Shown here: positions 1 to 8,203 of the stretch, piece after piece
How positions within the stretch are numbered: position 1 is the first letter of the stretch
Layout: each line of letters begins with the position of its first letter
NCBI GenBank assembly: GCA_046541015.1
Contig: JBKHEA010000008.1
Span: 1-57,937, forward strand
Source: Liberiplasma sp046541015
GTDB taxonomy: Bacteria; Bacillota_I; Bacilli_A; Izemoplasmatales; Izemoplasmataceae
Direction: 5' to 3'
Length of the DNA: 57,937 bases
The notes under the pieces: generated by a model
The model's database searches: none
Told to the model about the DNA's origin: nothing
The model's input: only the letters and a program-made list of their open reading frames with translations
Made by a program: the position numbers and the translations under genes

Positions 1-549
1 GACGCCGCAGTTGAGCTGTTTTACAAAAACGGATACCATGGAACAACTGTCAATAATATCACAAAAAAAGCTGGGGTAGCTGCAGGGACGTTTTATCTAT
101 ACTTCCCAAGTAAACTTGCTTTATACAAGCATATGTTGATAACCTTTTCACACGACATCAGAAAAGAAATTGCAGAAAAAGTTTCATTAGAAAACAATCG
201 TTATGATAAAGAACGCGTTGGCATAAAAGCGTTCATCAACTTAGCGAAAAAAAATCCTCAAATGTATAATATTATTTGGGAAAGTTTATATATTGACCGT
301 GCGCTATTTAAAGAATATTATGAGTCATTTGCACACCGATATGTAAAGGGACTCAATTTTTCTATCCAAATGGGCGAAGTTAGAGAAATAGATCCTGAAG
401 TTATCTCCTATGTTCTTATGGGCATTACCAATTTTATAGGATTAAAAGTTGTTTTGGATTTAGGGCAACATAATGATGTTGATTATATCGTTGATCAAGT
501 CATGGACTTAATTGAACACGGGTTATTTACTAAAGAACGACCATTTTAG
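1..549 (+). CDS. TetR/AcrR family transcriptional regulator (5' end outside window)
   Basis: The reading frame is open from base 1, so the gene starts to the left of the window and the internal ATG at 133 is not the start. The first ~45 visible residues form the TetR helix-turn-helix: a GYHGTTVNNITKKAGVAAGT stretch followed by FYLYFPSKLALY, which is the classic 'T..IA..AGVS.GTFY.YF..K..L' pattern. The remaining ~135 residues are a helical ligand-binding domain typical of TetR dimers. The family usually represses exporters or metabolic genes. The convergent MATE exporter next door is a possible but unproven target. The gene ends in a strong terminator that begins inside its stop codon. Confidence 0.93.
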   Translation, partial: DAAVELFYKNGYHGTTVNNITKKAGVAAGTFYLYFPSKLALYKHMLITFSHDIRKEIAEKVSLENNRYDKERVGIKAFINLAKKNPQMYNIIWESLYIDRALFKEYYESFAHRYVKGLNFSIQMGEVREIDPEVISYVLMGITNFIGLKVVLDLGQHNDVDYIVDQVMDLIEHGLFTKERPF

Positions 550-573
550 CGCAGCGGATGCTGCGCTTTTTTT
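548..573 (+). terminator. Rho-independent terminator of the TetR gene
   Basis: A 7-bp stem AGCGCAG/CTGCGCT with a six-base loop is followed by a run of seven T. The stem starts in the stop codon. Confidence 0.85.
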
Positions 574-574
574 A

Positions 575-599
575 TAAAAAAAAGACCCCTTAGGGTCTT
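575..599 (-). terminator. Rho-independent terminator of the MATE gene
   Basis: Stem AAGACCC/GGGTCTT with a four-base loop. Read on the minus strand it is followed by a run of T. It lies back to back with the terminator of the convergent TetR gene. Confidence 0.8.
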
Positions 600-2019
600 A
601 AACAAGTGCTTCTTTTGGTTTTGGTTTCATTTTAACGCGTACTTTTGGTTTAAAATCAATACGCAAATACAAGATAAACCCAAGAATCGCAATCAAGAAG
701 TTACTAATTAAAATAGCATACCAAATGCCACTTGGTCCTAAATCTGTAAATTCTCTCATTAACAAGACAATTGGTATCCTCATGCCCCATAATCTTGTTA
801 CGGAGATGATTAAAGAAAAATGGGTGTTTCCAGTACCATTATACGTTCCCATAAAACTTTGGAATATAGCCATAAGTGGCAAGCCTATTAATAAATAAAA
901 CATGTATTCACTTGCAAGCGCAAGCGTAAAAGGATCATCTACGATAAAGATGCTTGCAAGTTCTGTTCGAACAAAGACTAAGAATGTAGAACCAACTGCC
1001 ATAATTCCAAAAGATAAAATCATTGATTTTTTATGCGTCTCTTTAGCCCTTTCAGCATTTAAAGCGCCGATATTTTGACCAATATAAGCACTCGTTACGC
1101 CACCAATAGCCATTACAGGGTGTAAAAGCATTGATATAATGCGATTACCAACACTAAATGCCGCAACAGTTTCTGGTCCGTAATTATAGATAATCCCATT
1201 CATGATGTAAAATCCAATGGCTGTAATCGCTTGACCTAAAGAAGCTGGTACTGCCGTTTTAACAATATCAGTGACAACACCTTTACTTAAACGCATATCC
1301 TTAATACTTACTGTAACACCACTTTTTGCAAAAAAGAGTAAGTAAAAGGCAAACGGCATAATAATAACATTCGCAATAACAGTTGCGTAAGCTGCCCCAG
1401 GGACACCTAAATTATAAACACTAATTAAGATTGGCGATAAAATAGTGTTTAATATAATCGCAGTCCCACTAATAATAACGGGCCACACTGTATCGCCAGA
1501 AGCTTGGCGGGTTGCCATAAACGCAAAAAACATAAAAAGCACTGGAAATTCAAACGCACGAATACGTAAATAGGCAATACTATTATCATAGACAAATTGG
1601 TCTGATACACTTGCGAGTGGATCAATACCCATGGTTTTTATAATAAGCGGTGCACCAATATAAGATAGCACAAATAAGATAACCCCTATAATCATTGAAA
1701 GGGTTAATAATTGTGATGCGTACCTTCTTGCATCATCTTTTTGTCCAGAACCTAAAAATTGACTAATCAGTGCCGTACCGGCTACACTTAGTCCAATCCC
1801 CAAGGCTATAAAGGTAAACATTATAGGAAATGTTAGTTGAATTGCCGCAACACCGTTTGTTCCTTCACCTGGAATACGACCAACAAAAAACATATCAATG
1901 ACATCATGAAATGTTTTTAAAAAGTTGTTTAGCATAAGCGGTATTGCTAAAATAATTAGTCCTTTATATATGTTTGAATCCTTTAATATTAAATAACGTT
2001 TTCTATCATCTTTACTCAT
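598..2019 (-). CDS. MATE family multidrug/Na+ antiporter
   Basis: A protein of about 473 residues with roughly 12 hydrophobic segments. It matches the MATE (NorM/DinF) family in its N-terminal 'AIPLMLNNFLKTFHDVIDMFFVG' pattern, its 'LSVAGTALISQFLGSGQ' segment and the repeated half 'VPASLGQAITAIGFYIMNGII'. MATE proteins export cationic drugs or metabolites in exchange for Na+ or H+. The ATG at 2019 is preceded by AGGTGA six bases upstream. A GTG at 2028 in the same frame overlaps that ribosome site and is a poorer start. The neighbouring convergent TetR gene could regulate it, but no operator was identified. The charged C-terminal tail (KPKVRVKMKPKPKEALV) is cytoplasmic. Confidence 0.92.
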   Translation of the reverse strand: MSKDDRKRYLILKDSNIYKGLIILAIPLMLNNFLKTFHDVIDMFFVGRIPGEGTNGVAAIQLTFPIMFTFIALGIGLSVAGTALISQFLGSGQKDDARRYASQLLTLSMIIGVILFVLSYIGAPLIIKTMGIDPLASVSDQFVYDNSIAYLRIRAFEFPVLFMFFAFMATRQASGDTVWPVIISGTAIILNTILSPILISVYNLGVPGAAYATVIANVIIMPFAFYLLFFAKSGVTVSIKDMRLSKGVVTDIVKTAVPASLGQAITAIGFYIMNGIIYNYGPETVAAFSVGNRIISMLLHPVMAIGGVTSAYIGQNIGALNAERAKETHKKSMILSFGIMAVGSTFLVFVRTELASIFIVDDPFTLALASEYMFYLLIGLPLMAIFQSFMGTYNGTGNTHFSLIISVTRLWGMRIPIVLLMREFTDLGPSGIWYAILISNFLIAILGFILYLRIDFKPKVRVKMKPKPKEALV

Positions 2020-2089
2020 GTTAGTCACCTACCGAAAAGTATTATAACACATTGTCATAAAAATAGTTAGTAGAAGCCTAACTTTTTTT

Positions 2090-2123
2090 AAAAAAAATAA
2101 AAACCTAGTTTTTTAACTAGGTT
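2090..2123 (-). terminator. Rho-independent terminator of the THUMP methyltransferase gene
   Basis: Stem AACCTAGTT/AACTAGGTT around a TTTT loop, followed on the minus strand by a long T-rich tract. Confidence 0.8.
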
Positions 2124-3234
2124 TTGGTCCATAATATTGATAATATCTTGCTTTAACATTACCATTAAATAACACCCTTGTTCGGTCGGCTTTTTTACCA
2201 ATAATGCCCTCAATGCCAGGATATGAGGTAATCATATATAAAGAATATGTTTTTAGTTCAGTAAAGCGTTTAGCAATTTTTTGATAAAGGGCTTCTGCTT
2301 CTTCTAAGGTATCTAATCGAATACCATATGGGGGATTTGTGATGATGATCCCATAAGGTTTATCAAACGCTTGATATTCAAACCTAGTAAGTTCAAAGCG
2401 TATCACATCATCAACGCCTGCATTAAAGGCGTTTTCACTTGCTACACTTAAAATATTTTGATCAACATCGCTTGCAATGATGGTTAAATTAGCTTCTTGA
2501 TCAATCGCTTGTAAGAAATCTTTTCTAACAGTTTTAAATGCTTCTAAATCAATCCAAGGAAACTTTAAAAACGCAAACCCTCTATTAAGATTTGGTGCCA
2601 TATTTTTTCCAATCATCGCTGCTTCTATAGGAATGGTTCCAGAGCCACAAAATGGATCATATAAGACTCTTTCTTTTTGATAAAATGATAATAAAACCAA
2701 AGCGGCTGCTAATGTTTCTTTTATCGGTGCTTCTCCTTGTTTAGTTCTATAGCCTCTTTTATGCAATCCATCTCCTGAAGTATCTAACCAACATTCACAG
2801 GTATCTTTTTGAATGTCAATTAAAAATTTATACGATTCTTCTTCTTCTAAAAATGTATTAGTTTTATAAGCGTGTGTTAAATTATCGATCATTGCCTTTT
2901 TAGTGATACTTTGAATATCTCTAAGGCTATATAGCGTTGATTTAACACTTTTTGCTAAAACTAAATACTTTCCTTTTTTTGATACATAAGATTTTAAATC
3001 AATGGTTTTAATAAAGTCATACAGTTCGTCATAACTTTTCACGACTTGACTTCCTAAAACGATAAAAATTCGCTCCGCAGTTCTTAAAGCAATCGATGCT
3101 TTAAATAAATCAGCTTGGTCACCTTCAAAATAAATCTTACCATTTTCACTAGCAATTATATTTAATGATAAACCTTCCATTTCCCTTTTTAATACTGCTT
3201 CTATCCCAAAAGCGCAAGTAGCAACAAATTTCAT
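2113..3234 (-). CDS. THUMP-domain class I SAM-dependent rRNA/tRNA methyltransferase (RlmL/YpsC-like)
   Basis: A 373-residue protein. The N-terminal ~60 residues (MKFVATCAFGIEAVLKREM) form the ferredoxin-like lead-in, followed by a THUMP RNA-binding domain to about residue 160. The C-terminal Rossmann methyltransferase has motif I DPFCGSGTIPIEAAMIG and the catalytic ITNPPYGIR (NPPY) motif of N2-guanine/N6-adenine methylases. This matches the single-domain YpsC proteins of Firmicutes, related to the N-terminal half of E. coli RlmL, which makes m2G in 23S rRNA. The exact target base is inferred. The start is supported by GAGGTGAAAGT-ATG. Confidence 0.9.
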   Translation of the reverse strand: MKFVATCAFGIEAVLKREMEGLSLNIIASENGKIYFEGDQADLFKASIALRTAERIFIVLGSQVVKSYDELYDFIKTIDLKSYVSKKGKYLVLAKSVKSTLYSLRDIQSITKKAMIDNLTHAYKTNTFLEEEESYKFLIDIQKDTCECWLDTSGDGLHKRGYRTKQGEAPIKETLAAALVLLSFYQKERVLYDPFCGSGTIPIEAAMIGKNMAPNLNRGFAFLKFPWIDLEAFKTVRKDFLQAIDQEANLTIIASDVDQNILSVASENAFNAGVDDVIRFELTRFEYQAFDKPYGIIITNPPYGIRLDTLEEAEALYQKIAKRFTELKTYSLYMITSYPGIEGIIGKKADRTRVLFNGNVKARYYQYYGPKPS

Positions 3235-3381
3235 ACTTTCACCTCTATATTATTGTATCATAGATAGGATATTTAAGAAGAATCGATTATAATAAACTTA
3301 AAAAATAAAACTTTTACCAATAAATTTGCCCCCTACTTTGTTTATAAATTGAAAAGTGTCAGCGGGGATAGAGGTGACACC

Positions 3382-3903
3382 GTGACAAACAAGCGTTTAG
3401 AACAAGCTGTTAAACAATTTAAAAATGGCCATGAAGAGGCATTTGATGTCATCTATCATGAAACAAAAACCAAGGTATATTATACCATTCTTCACGTGGT
3501 CAAAGACCACGCTTTAGCTGAAGATTTGATGCAAGAAACCTATCTAAAAATGATAGAGGCCTTACCAAAATATGAACGACAAAATCAGTTTCCTGCATGG
3601 CTTGCAACCATTGCTAAAAATTTAGCGATTAATACCTATAACAAGCGAAAAAAAGAGACTCTAGTAGATGTCAGTGAAAATCCTTATATTTTTGGTGAAA
3701 GTATAGAAAACAATGAAAAATCGTACTATCTTAATAGTTTATTAAATCGACTAAGTAAAGAAGAAAAAGAGATTGTACTAAGACATGTTTTACTCGATCA
3801 AAAACATAAAGAGATTGCTGAAGCTTTAAATAAACCCTTAGGGACTGTTACTTGGCTTTACAGTGAAGCATTAAAAAAATTAAAAGAAATGGATGGTGAA
3901 TAA
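3382..3903 (+). CDS. ECF-type sigma-70 family RNA polymerase sigma factor
   Basis: About 173 residues from the GTG at 3382, which follows GAGGTGA at good spacing. A TTG at 3349 would add 11 residues without a clear ribosome site. Region 2 is visible in the N-terminal half ('AEDLMQETYLKMIEALPKYE', 'FPAWLATIAKNLAINTYNKRKK'). Region 4 is visible in the C-terminal third ('LSKEEKEIVLRHVLLDQKHKEIAEALNKPLGTVTWLYSEALKKLK'). No region 3 is present, as expected for ECF sigma factors. The next gene encodes a membrane RsgI-like protein that overlaps its end and is the probable anti-sigma factor. The stimulus is not evident. Confidence 0.93.
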   Translation: MTNKRLEQAVKQFKNGHEEAFDVIYHETKTKVYYTILHVVKDHALAEDLMQETYLKMIEALPKYERQNQFPAWLATIAKNLAINTYNKRKKETLVDVSENPYIFGESIENNEKSYYLNSLLNRLSKEEKEIVLRHVLLDQKHKEIAEALNKPLGTVTWLYSEALKKLKEMDGE

Positions 3904-3904
3904 T

Positions 3905-4693
3905 ATGCGAAAAGAATCTACCAAAGACCGTATTATTGAAGCCGCTAGTCGTGATGTACCAGATGTTTTATCACGCATAAAAGAAGATCATCGCTTTAAA
4001 GTACCAGAGCATAAACCATTCTTTAAACGTATTGAGCTAGTTAAATTAATGCCTTATACAGCTGCATTAATAGTTATTTTAGCCTTGATTTTTACGCTCA
4101 ACTTTAATAATCCACAACCTATAGAAGCAAGTTCAACGGTTTATATCGAGATTAATCCAGCTTTAGAAATTGATTTAAATGAAGAAGATGAAATCATCGC
4201 AATTCGTGTGAAAAATCAAAAAGCACAAGAAATTTTAGATAACCTTATTGATTATGAGGGACAAAAGGTTGATGTTTTTATTGAACGTTTAATTCAAAAA
4301 GCCATTGAAAGAGGCTATTTATCAAGTGAAAATCCTTTTGTAATGTATGATATAAGTGGAAAAAACACGGTTATTACAGCACGCATTGAAGCAATGTTAA
4401 ATGAACGTGTACCTGAAATTGCTCAAAGAAACTTACCAGGGTTAGCTTTTGTTCATGGCAATGCCAAAAACCTAACTCAAGAAGAAATTAATAATGCCCG
4501 TGAACATAACATAAATGTTATGAAATATCGTCTCATTCAAACCATTTTAGAAAATAATGATACATACACATTTGATGAACTAAAAGCTTTAAGTATTGGT
4601 GAATTACGTGCTTTACTATCAAACGATGAACGATTACCCGTTATTCCTAACACACCTAGAAGACGCAATAACTCAAATGTACCACGAAACTAA
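3905..4693 (+). CDS. Membrane anti-sigma factor with RsgI-like middle domain
   Basis: About 262 residues, started at the ATG at 3905 because GGTGA precedes it; an in-frame ATG lies at 3893. A short cytosolic N-terminus (~50 residues) that would bind the sigma factor is followed by one TM helix (YTAALIVILALIFTLNF). The extracytoplasmic part begins STVYIEINPALEIDLNEEDE, the hallmark of the RsgI middle/periplasmic domain. In this family the Asn-Pro bond is known to undergo autoproteolysis, and that Asn-Pro is present here at about residues 84-85. The C-terminus is helical and basic. The gene is translationally coupled to the upstream ECF sigma gene. Pairing an RsgI-like domain with an ECF sigma rather than SigI is the notable point. 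Confidence 0.85.
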   Translation: MRKESTKDRIIEAASRDVPDVLSRIKEDHRFKVPEHKPFFKRIELVKLMPYTAALIVILALIFTLNFNNPQPIEASSTVYIEINPALEIDLNEEDEIIAIRVKNQKAQEILDNLIDYEGQKVDVFIERLIQKAIERGYLSSENPFVMYDISGKNTVITARIEAMLNERVPEIAQRNLPGLAFVHGNAKNLTQEEINNAREHNINVMKYRLIQTILENNDTYTFDELKALSIGELRALLSNDERLPVIPNTPRRRNNSNVPRN

Positions 4694-4719
4694 AAAAGTG
4701 CTTAGCTAAGCACTTTTTT
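4692..4719. terminator. Bidirectional Rho-independent terminator
   Basis: A perfect 28-bp inverted repeat with AGTGCTTAGC/GCTAAGCACT at its centre, flanked by six A and six T. It can end both the sigma/anti-sigma operon on the plus strand and the convergent SDR gene on the minus strand. Confidence 0.88.
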
Positions 4720-5551
4720 ATAAATACGGTTTGATGAGTTTTCTTGTTTCTTCATATAAAAACGATTGATTAATCTCATCTTCTGCAGCCTCGCTAATTG
4801 ATAAAGGTTTAGACTGATAAAAGTAGCTTGCATCAGGTAATTGATTTTCATACACTAAGTAATCATAAGTCCCTACTACTTCATTAGGTAAAAATCCTTT
4901 TCTAGTAAAAAACTTCCAAAAGACTTTATAGATAAATGCTGTATCTTTTGTACCAATTTCTGTTTTAACGCGTCCAGGATGGACTGCTAAAAAGGTAATA
5001 TTTTCATTTTCATGCAAGGTTTTTAGATAATTCGTATAAAGCACATTATATAGCTTGGTTCTGCAATATGATCTAAATGAATGGTATTTTGATAATGCCT
5101 CTAAGTCTGTTGCATCAAAACGTGCACGTTTATGGGCATCAGAACTCGTTGTTATCACGCGACCAGATTTTTTTATAATTAAATCTTTTAATGATTCCGT
5201 AAAATAAGCTACCGCTAAATGATTCACTTGAAACTGCATTTCAAAATCATCAACGGTAAACTTTTTATCTTTTGGTACAATAGCAGCATTATTAATTAAG
5301 ATATCAATGCCTTCTTTAAACATGGTTTTAATATTTTCAACTGTACGTTTCATATCTCGAAAACTTGAAAAATCACAGGTCATCATGGATGTATGGTGAT
5401 TTGGATAGGTTTCATCTAATACGTTTAATACGTTATTAAGTTTTTCACGATTTCTACTAATACCAATCACACGCTCTCCTTTTTGAGTAAAATGCGTAAT
5501 CAGTGCTTTCCCTATTCCACTACTAACGCCTGTAATAATAATTGTTTTCAT
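4718..5551 (-). CDS. Short-chain dehydrogenase/reductase (retinol-dehydrogenase-like SDR)
   Basis: A 277-residue classical SDR. The N-terminal dinucleotide site is TGVSSGIGKAL (TGxxxGxG), the NNAA-type motif appears as INNAAIVPKD, and the catalytic Ser region (TTSSDAHKRAR) is followed by the YCRTK (YxxxK) active site. Length and motifs fit an NAD(P)H-dependent carbonyl/alcohol oxidoreductase. The substrate cannot be told from sequence. The start is supported by GAGGTGATTAC-ATG. It is a single gene between convergent and divergent neighbours. Confidence 0.9.
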   Translation of the reverse strand: MKTIIITGVSSGIGKALITHFTQKGERVIGISRNREKLNNVLNVLDETYPNHHTSMMTCDFSSFRDMKRTVENIKTMFKEGIDILINNAAIVPKDKKFTVDDFEMQFQVNHLAVAYFTESLKDLIIKKSGRVITTSSDAHKRARFDATDLEALSKYHSFRSYCRTKLYNVLYTNYLKTLHENENITFLAVHPGRVKTEIGTKDTAFIYKVFWKFFTRKGFLPNEVVGTYDYLVYENQLPDASYFYQSKPLSISEAAEDEINQSFLYEETRKLIKPYL

Positions 5552-5641
5552 GTAATCACCTCAAAATATGATATGATAAATTATAGCATAGTTCATTGAA
5601 TGATGCACGAAATCAAACAGATGAAATTAAAGGTGATTAAA

Positions 5642-6349
5642 ATGGGTACACTCATAAATGTTATAGCGATCATTATCGCCTCGTTTTTAGGGGTAATATT
5701 TAAAAAGGGACTCCCTGAAAAGATTCAAAAAACGATTATGTTTTCAATGGGGTTAGGATTAAGTGTTTTAGCCATAGGTTGGTTTTTAAAAGACTTTTTA
5801 GAAATTGATGGCACACTCCTTTTATCAAGTGGTGACTTACTCATAATCATAAGTTTAGTAGTTGGCAGCATGATAGGAGAATGGATTGATTTAGACGGCT
5901 TACTCAACCGATTTGCTCATGGCATCGAAGCGAAATACCATTTGCCACCGCTTGCTAAGGGTTTTGTTAGTGCAACACTTATATTTTGTGTAGGGGCTAT
6001 GGCTATTCTAGGAGCGATTCAAGATGGCTTAACGGGTGATTATACTATTTTAATTGTAAAAAGTGCACTGGATTTTGTGACAGCGCTCATGCTAGCGGCA
6101 ATATTAGGAATTGGGGTTATATTTAGTGCTATTAGTGTTTTAATATATCAAGGGTCGATTTTTCTTTTAGCACGATTTTTAGACGATTTTTTCACAGTAG
6201 AAATGATTCGTGGCATTAGTATGGTAGGTAATATTTTGCTTGTTGCTATAGGCATTAATTTTATGGAACTTAAGAAAGTTAAAGTGGCTAATATGTTGCC
6301 TTCACTGCTTATACCAATAATTTATTATGGCGTTATGCTTCTTTTTTAA
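5642..6349 (+). CDS. DUF554 family membrane protein (YdfK/YqgA-like)
   Basis: A 235-residue protein of 6-7 hydrophobic segments. The opening MGTLINVIAIIIASFLGV, the GLPEKIQKTIMFSMGLGL segment and the 'GDLLIIISLVVGSMIGEWIDLDG' segment are characteristic of the DUF554 family, a widespread putative transporter of unknown substrate. The ATG at 5642 has AGGTGA five bases upstream. A longer in-frame ATG at 5600 lacks a ribosome site. The gene is followed after 42 bp by a potassium channel gene that has its own extended -10 promoter. Confidence 0.85.
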   Translation: MGTLINVIAIIIASFLGVIFKKGLPEKIQKTIMFSMGLGLSVLAIGWFLKDFLEIDGTLLLSSGDLLIIISLVVGSMIGEWIDLDGLLNRFAHGIEAKYHLPPLAKGFVSATLIFCVGAMAILGAIQDGLTGDYTILIVKSALDFVTALMLAAILGIGVIFSAISVLIYQGSIFLLARFLDDFFTVEMIRGISMVGNILLVAIGINFMELKKVKVANMLPSLLIPIIYYGVMLLF

Positions 6350-6360
6350 GCAAAAAATCA

Positions 6361-6369
6361 TGGTATAAT
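6361..6369 (+). promoter_or_regulatory. Extended -10 promoter of the potassium channel gene
   Basis: TGGTATAAT gives a consensus TATAAT with an upstream TGn extension. No good -35 hexamer is visible. The start codon follows 22 bases downstream of the hexamer, so the leader would be short. Confidence 0.5.
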
Positions 6370-6391
6370 AATGTATCAAAGGAGGTCGTTT

Positions 6392-7390
6392 ATGAGTAAT
6401 CGGATAAAAATCATACTTCTTGGTTTGATTATTATAAGTTTTATATTTGTAGCCATCTTTGGCTACATGATTTTACTTGATATCAGCTTTATTGATGCTT
6501 TATACATGACTATCATAACGATTTCAACCGTAGGCTATCAAGAAGTTGCCCCAATGAGTGATCAAGCAAAAATTTTCTCTATGTTTGTCATCATTACTAG
6601 TGTTGGTACGGTTGGGTATATGCTCAGTGCTATTTTTAGATTCTTTAGTGAAGGATTAGTGAATGAGACATGGAAGGTGAAAAAAATGGAAAAAAATATT
6701 GAACAATTAGATAATCATTTTATCTTATGTGGTGCTGGAGAAACAGGGCAGCACATCATCAAAGAATTTAAGCGACAAGGGATTTTATTTGTTGTTATTG
6801 AAAATGATGACTTAATCACTCAAGAGTTAAGAAATGACAATATTTTAGTAATTAAAGATGATGCAACGCATGAAGATGTTTTAGAAAAAGCAAATATTCA
6901 TCAAGCTAAAGGATTGATTTCAGCACTTAGTAAAGATGCTGACAATGTTTTTGTTGTTTTAACCGCAAGAGAAATGAATAAAAATCTTCATATTATTGCT
7001 AGAGCTCATGAAGAAAATGCATATAAAAAACTTAAACGTGCTGGTGCTGATAATACTGTTTCTCCTAATGAAATTGGTGGTAAAAAAATCGCAGCCATGA
7101 TGATTAATCCATCATTATCACGATTTATGGATACGATTATTGATACTGGGAAAATTTCCATTAACCTTGAAGAAATCGAAATACATGCTTCTTCTAGCTT
7201 ATGCAATCAAACTTTAAAAGAAGCAAAAATATCTGAAAAAACTGGATTAATGATTTTAGCAATAAGAAAAGAAAATAATAGTGAGTTTTTATTTAATCCG
7301 GGAGCAAGCGAGACATTAAACCCAAAAGATAAGATGATAGTAGTCGGCGAAAAAGAACAAATTGATAAACTAAAGGCTTTAGCAAAATAG
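6392..7390 (+). CDS. Potassium channel protein with RCK (TrkA-N/TrkA-C) regulatory domain
   Basis: About 332 residues. Two TM helices flank a pore loop with the selectivity filter TISTVGYQE (TVGY), the 2TM architecture of MthK/Kch-like channels. After residue ~100 follows a cytosolic RCK domain with the nucleotide-binding glycine motif ILCGAGETGQHI, then the acidic ligand residue in VVIENDD and a C-terminal TrkA-C domain. The ATG at 6392 is preceded by a perfect AAAGGAGG. An upstream ATG at 6371 would read through that site and is rejected. The gene is likely involved in K+ homeostasis gated by nucleotides or cations. Confidence 0.93.
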   Translation: MSNRIKIILLGLIIISFIFVAIFGYMILLDISFIDALYMTIITISTVGYQEVAPMSDQAKIFSMFVIITSVGTVGYMLSAIFRFFSEGLVNETWKVKKMEKNIEQLDNHFILCGAGETGQHIIKEFKRQGILFVVIENDDLITQELRNDNILVIKDDATHEDVLEKANIHQAKGLISALSKDADNVFVVLTAREMNKNLHIIARAHEENAYKKLKRAGADNTVSPNEIGGKKIAAMMINPSLSRFMDTIIDTGKISINLEEIEIHASSSLCNQTLKEAKISEKTGLMILAIRKENNSEFLFNPGASETLNPKDKMIVVGEKEQIDKLKALAK

Positions 7391-7402
7391 GAGGTATTAC
7401 CC

Positions 7403-7762
7403 ATGTTATTTATCGAATATCCACCTTGTTCTACCTGTAAAAAAGCAAAAAAATGGTTAGATCAACATCATCTAACTTATAAAACCCGCCATATTGTAGA
7501 TGATACCCCAACTATAGATGAACTCACCCAATGGATTAAACAATCTAACCTTGATATTAAGAAATTCTTTAATACTAGTGGCAATGTTTATAAAGCTTTA
7601 AACTTAAAAGATAAACTTGATTTAATGACATTTCAAGAAAAAATAGAATTATTATCTAGTAATGGCATGTTGATTAAAAGACCTTTACTGATTACAGATT
7701 CGCATGTATTCGTTGGATTTAAAGAAAAAGTTTATGAAAGTTTATTAAAAAACGAAGGATAA
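7403..7762 (+). CDS. ArsC/Spx-family thioredoxin-fold protein
   Basis: A 119-residue protein of the ArsC/YffB/Spx fold. A CSTCKKAKKWLD motif at residues ~9-20 gives a CxxC pair. The C-terminal half has the family pattern 'LLSSNGMLIKRPLLI' and 'VFVGFKEKVYESLL'. The family includes glutaredoxin-dependent arsenate reductases and the Spx/MgsR regulators of RNA polymerase. No arsenic genes are nearby, so reductase and regulator both remain open. AGGAGGT lies just upstream of the ATG, directly after the potassium channel stop codon, so the two genes are probably co-transcribed. Confidence 0.88.
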   Translation: MLFIEYPPCSTCKKAKKWLDQHHLTYKTRHIVDDTPTIDELTQWIKQSNLDIKKFFNTSGNVYKALNLKDKLDLMTFQEKIELLSSNGMLIKRPLLITDSHVFVGFKEKVYESLLKNEG

Positions 7763-7775
7763 CTTCGTTTTTCTT
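7750..7775 (+). terminator. Rho-independent terminator
   Basis: Stem AAACGAAG/CTTCGTTT overlaps the end of the ArsC-like gene and is followed by a T-rich tract. Confidence 0.8.
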
Positions 7776-7870
7776 TATTTATAGCCATTTATAAGAAATT
7801 TGGATTCATTTTCAGGGTAAATTATCTAAGTTTTTCGATGCAAGGGCACCAATTAACCCTTGATTTCCAT

Positions 7871-7894
7871 AAAAAAAACACTCGCAAGAGTGTT
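7871..7894 (-). terminator. Terminator of the tRNA-Thr gene
   Basis: On the minus strand, stem AACACTC/GAGTGTT with a four-base loop is followed by a run of T, about 12 bases beyond the encoded CCA end of the tRNA. The stretch from 7776 to 7870 between the two terminators holds nothing recognisable. Confidence 0.82.
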
Positions 7895-7905
7895 AAATAC
7901 TAAGA

Positions 7906-7982
7906 TGGTGCCGCTTGCTGGACTCGAACCAGCAACCTCTTCCTTACCATGGAATTGCTCTACCTATTGGAGCTAAAGCGGC
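7906..7982 (-). tRNA. tRNA-Thr (anticodon GGT)
   Basis: A full cloverleaf can be drawn. The acceptor stem is GCCGCTT/AAGCGGC, the D arm is GCTC...GAGC, the anticodon loop ATGGTAA gives anticodon GGT, and the T arm is GCTGG-TTCGAGT-CCAGC. The CCA end is encoded. It reads ACC and ACU threonine codons. The outermost pair of the anticodon stem is an A-G mismatch; all other stems pair. Confidence 0.97.
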
Positions 7983-8006
7983 ATTTAGAGGGTTAAACTC
8001 TAAAAC

Positions 8007-8034
8007 ATTTTAACATAAAATACTTTTTATGCAA
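8007..8034 (-). promoter_or_regulatory. Promoter of the tRNA-Thr gene
   Basis: On the minus strand, -35 TTGCAT (8029-8034) and -10 TAAAAT (8007-8012) are separated by 16 bases, about 25 bases ahead of the tRNA 5' end. Confidence 0.65.
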
Positions 8035-8139
8035 AGCATTTAATGAATAAAAATCATCGCTTTTAAATCATTCATAGACCTACTTAAATGAAAATTAAGA
8101 AAAAAGCCTTAATTATCTTGCTTCACGGACAAAAAATGC

Positions 8140-8167
8140 TTGAAAATAAAGCGGGGTTTGGTACAAT
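8140..8167 (+). promoter_or_regulatory. Promoter of the nucleoside kinase gene
   Basis: -35 TTGAAA (8140-8145) and -10 TACAAT (8162-8167) are separated by 16 bases, with TG just before the -10 (TGGTACAAT). The gene starts 36 bases downstream. The gap from 8035 to 8139 shows nothing else recognisable. Confidence 0.65.
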
Positions 8168-8203
8168 ATTCATACATCTAATTTTTACGGAAGGAGTTTT
8201 AAT

